NCBI RefSeq assembly: GCF_028290435.1
Contig: NZ_JAQGJV010000074.1
Coordinates: forward strand, 62,001 to 126,000
From: Devosia sp.
GTDB lineage: Bacteria > Pseudomonadota > Alphaproteobacteria > Rhizobiales > Devosiaceae
Direction: 5' to 3'
Length of the DNA: 64,000 nt
Position numbers and translations under genes: made by a program. Of the stretch, positions 62,602 to 64,000 are shown one piece after another. The notes under the pieces were generated by a model. That model made no database searches. It saw only the letters and a list, made by a program, of their open reading frames with translations, and was not told the DNA's origin. Position 1 is the stretch's first letter, and every line of letters begins with the position of its first letter.

Positions 62602-63630
62602 TTATTCTTCGATACCCTTGGTGCCGCGGCGCTTCAGGTAATCGTCCCAGTAGAAGTCGTCGGCGTTTTCGGCGGTGACGATCGAGAAGCCGTTATCGAC
62701 GAAGGGCACGGCCATCGCATTGTCGCCGGAACGGGCATAGTCGTTCATCGGATCGATCAGCTCAGGATGAGCGGCCATCCACAGCAGCATGAAGCCCATA
62801 TAGCCCTGCATGCCCTGGTTCGGATTGACCGAGCCGAAGATGTCGCCGGCCTTGATCATGTCGAGGATGTTCTCGTTGACGTCGGCCAGCATGACACGGA
62901 CCTTACCGCCGCTTTCCTTGCTGGCCTGAGCGGCGCCGATTGCCGAATTGGCTTCCGGCATGAACACTGCGCCCAGGTTCGGATTAGCCTGGATCAGGCT
63001 GAGGACAGCCTGGTAGGCCTTGGCGGGATCCTGGTTGGAGGCAGCGCGGCCGACCAGCTTCATGTCAGGCCACTTGGCTTCCATGCGGGCGATAAACGCG
63101 GAGACGCGCTTGTCGTGGTTGTCTTGGCCCGGATTTTCGAGAACGGCATATTCGCCCTTGCCACCCATGTCTTCGGCAACGGCGTCAGCCGCATAGGTGC
63201 CTTCAGCCAGGTTGTCGGAGGTGATGAAGGAGGTGCGCTTGGAGTTGGGCGAGTCGGCCGCGAAGGTCACCACGGCCACGCCCTGGTCGACGGCGCGATT
63301 GATTGGCTCGACGAACGGATCCGAATTCATCGGGTGAACGAGAATGCCGGCCGGGTTCTGTGCCAGCACCTGATCGAAGCTGGCGATCTGCTTATTGACG
63401 TCGTATTCGGTCGTGCCGGTATATTCGGTCTCGCAGCCGAACTGCTGGCCGGCCTGCTTGAACATCTCATAGACCGGGAACCAGTATTCGACGCCCGAGA
63501 CCATCACGTTCATGACGTATTTCTCGCCCGGTTCGCACTTGAACGGATTGACCGTCTGTGCGGCGGCGTGCCCGGCGCTGAGCCCCGAAGCCATAGCCGT
63601 CATTGCGAGCATGCTCAAAATTTTACGCAA
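62602..63630 (-). CDS. RbsB-type periplasmic sugar-binding protein
   Basis: The 342-residue protein has a signal peptide (MRKILSMLAMTAMASGLSAGHAAA) and a periplasmic-binding-protein type I fold: PVYEMFKQAGQQFGCETEYTGTTEYDVNKQIASFDQVLAQNPAGILVHP, VAVVTFAADSPNSKR, VFMPEANSAIGAAQAS and ADVNENILDMIKAGDI. Ribose-, polyol- and AI-2-binding proteins share this fold. It is first in the minus-strand operon, about 145 bases downstream of a palindromic operator. Confidence 0.95.
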   Translation of the reverse strand: MRKILSMLAMTAMASGLSAGHAAAQTVNPFKCEPGEKYVMNVMVSGVEYWFPVYEMFKQAGQQFGCETEYTGTTEYDVNKQIASFDQVLAQNPAGILVHPMNSDPFVEPINRAVDQGVAVVTFAADSPNSKRTSFITSDNLAEGTYAADAVAEDMGGKGEYAVLENPGQDNHDKRVSAFIARMEAKWPDMKLVGRAASNQDPAKAYQAVLSLIQANPNLGAVFMPEANSAIGAAQASKESGGKVRVMLADVNENILDMIKAGDIFGSVNPNQGMQGYMGFMLLWMAAHPELIDPMNDYARSGDNAMAVPFVDNGFSIVTAENADDFYWDDYLKRRGTKGIEE

Positions 63631-63775
63631 GATTCCTCCCCACGGCCGAAGCCGTTTGCGAAATTGACCTGCCGCCAGCGCGTGCCGTCGGCTGATATCT
63701 GAAAGCCTCGGCTCCTCCGAACCTCAGCGAGCGGACACTTGCACGAGCAAAATACCAGCGTCAATAAAATTCATC

Positions 63776-63795
63776 ACGTGAAATATCTTTCACGT
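63776..63795. promoter_or_regulatory. Probable SorC-regulator operator palindrome
   Basis: acgtgaaa-tatc-tttcacgt is a perfect inverted repeat with eight-base arms and four central bases, 146 bases upstream of the RbsB-type gene start. TGAA...TTCA symmetry is typical of SorC/DeoR-type operators, and the only regulator of the operon is SorC-type. Assignment is inferred from position and symmetry. Confidence 0.75.
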
Positions 63796-63941
63796 TTATG
63801 CCGCTGTGGCGACTGGTGGCGACAGCATTGCGGATGTGAACAAACGCCCCCGGACGCGGTGCGGGTGCATTCTCAAGGTCAGTGCAGGGAGGGGCTTCGC
63901 CTTAGCCTTGCCGACGGGGTTACCGAATGCGCAGCGCCCAT

Positions 63942-63971
63942 CCTGGCCTCATCAAGACCCGGTAGGCCAGG
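63942..63971. repeat. Hairpin near the window end
   Basis: cctggcct (63942-63949) and aggccagg (63964-63971) are perfect eight-base arms around a 14-base loop. No T-run follows. It could be a terminator for a gene entering from the right or part of an intergenic repeat. Confidence 0.4.
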
Positions 63972-64000
63972 CCCACCTCATGATGACCGCTACAAGTCGC

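Larger units (their letters stand above)
63631..64000. other. Upstream region of the sugar operon
   Basis: No supportable gene is visible in these 370 bases. The part near the binding-protein gene should hold the operon promoter and contains the palindrome annotated at 63776-63795. The far end carries a hairpin (cctggcct ... aggccagg, 63942-63971) that may end transcription of a gene beyond the window or belong to an intergenic repeat. Confidence 0.5.

Noticed and set aside
62575..63702. 375-codon plus-strand frame over the RbsB-type gene
   Set aside because: Antisense shadow without motifs.
1..64000. CRISPR arrays, insertion sequences, prophage genes or rRNA
   Set aside because: No regularly spaced direct repeats, transposase or integrase motifs, phage structural genes or rRNA sequences were recognised on reading both strands.

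Overview
The window is GC-rich, gene-dense alphaproteobacterial chromosome. Family content and gene order (beta-type glycyl-tRNA synthetase, TIGR02301 protein, DUF1499 and DUF898/M48 genes, an xseB-tlyA neighbourhood, fused sugar permeases, SorC/RpiR-regulated sugar loci) point to Hyphomicrobiales. My best guess is Devosia or a close relative; this is inferred from families, not from a marker comparison.

Bases 1-35,900 are mostly housekeeping and conserved core genes: the end of a DUF2207 protein, glyS, rnhA, ispH, a PPDK-like PEP enzyme with a shrunken ATP-grasp half, a SleB-type wall hydrolase, ygfZ and pyrC back to back, a Nudix hydrolase, an SRAP/HMCES DNA-crosslink protein, an FAD-linked D-hydroxyacid dehydrogenase, aroC, tlyA, SCO, xseB, an HDAC-like deacetylase, a Sua5-type tRNA enzyme, a CbpA-type DnaJ, pdxH, a DUF898-M48-DUF1499 run, a metallo-beta-lactamase fold hydrolase and bioY. 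A vapB antitoxin with a clear operator sits upstream of aroC, but its vapC toxin is frameshifted. Long imperfect inverted repeats of at least two sequence types fill several gaps.

Bases 35,900-44,900 begin with tRNA-Pro(CGG) and tRNA-Gln(TTG), followed by a sugar locus: RpiR regulator, SIS-domain protein, Tat-exported binding protein resembling NgcE, one polypeptide carrying both ABC permeases, and a divergent BadF-type N-acetylhexosamine-like kinase facing a DUF5107 protein. No ATPase is encoded here. Transport and processing of an amino sugar or chito-oligosaccharide is the likely role. A frameshifted N-terminal remnant of an SDR gene and an orphan treZ follow.

Bases 47,000-52,400 hold an ArsR/SRPBCC pair and then a thiol and sulfur island. 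CcdA-like and thioredoxin-like genes run leftward. A periplasmic rhodanese, a YeeE/YedE thiosulfate-type transporter, an exported protein with nine cysteines spaced exactly six residues apart (PCAAAA repeats), and a His-rich DUF6969-like protein run rightward. The last three genes overlap stop-to-start and are the most interesting undescribed candidate in the window.

Bases 52,400-64,000 form a leftward carbohydrate operon: RbsB/RbsA/RbsC-type importer, SorC regulator, aldo/keto reductase, GlpD-like FAD dehydrogenase, DhnA/LsrF-type aldolase, FGGY kinase and GMC oxidoreductase. A perfect 8+4+8 palindrome upstream of the binding-protein gene is the probable SorC operator. The gene set mixes features of polyol (erythritol-like) catabolism and of Lsr/AI-2 uptake, so the substrate is open.
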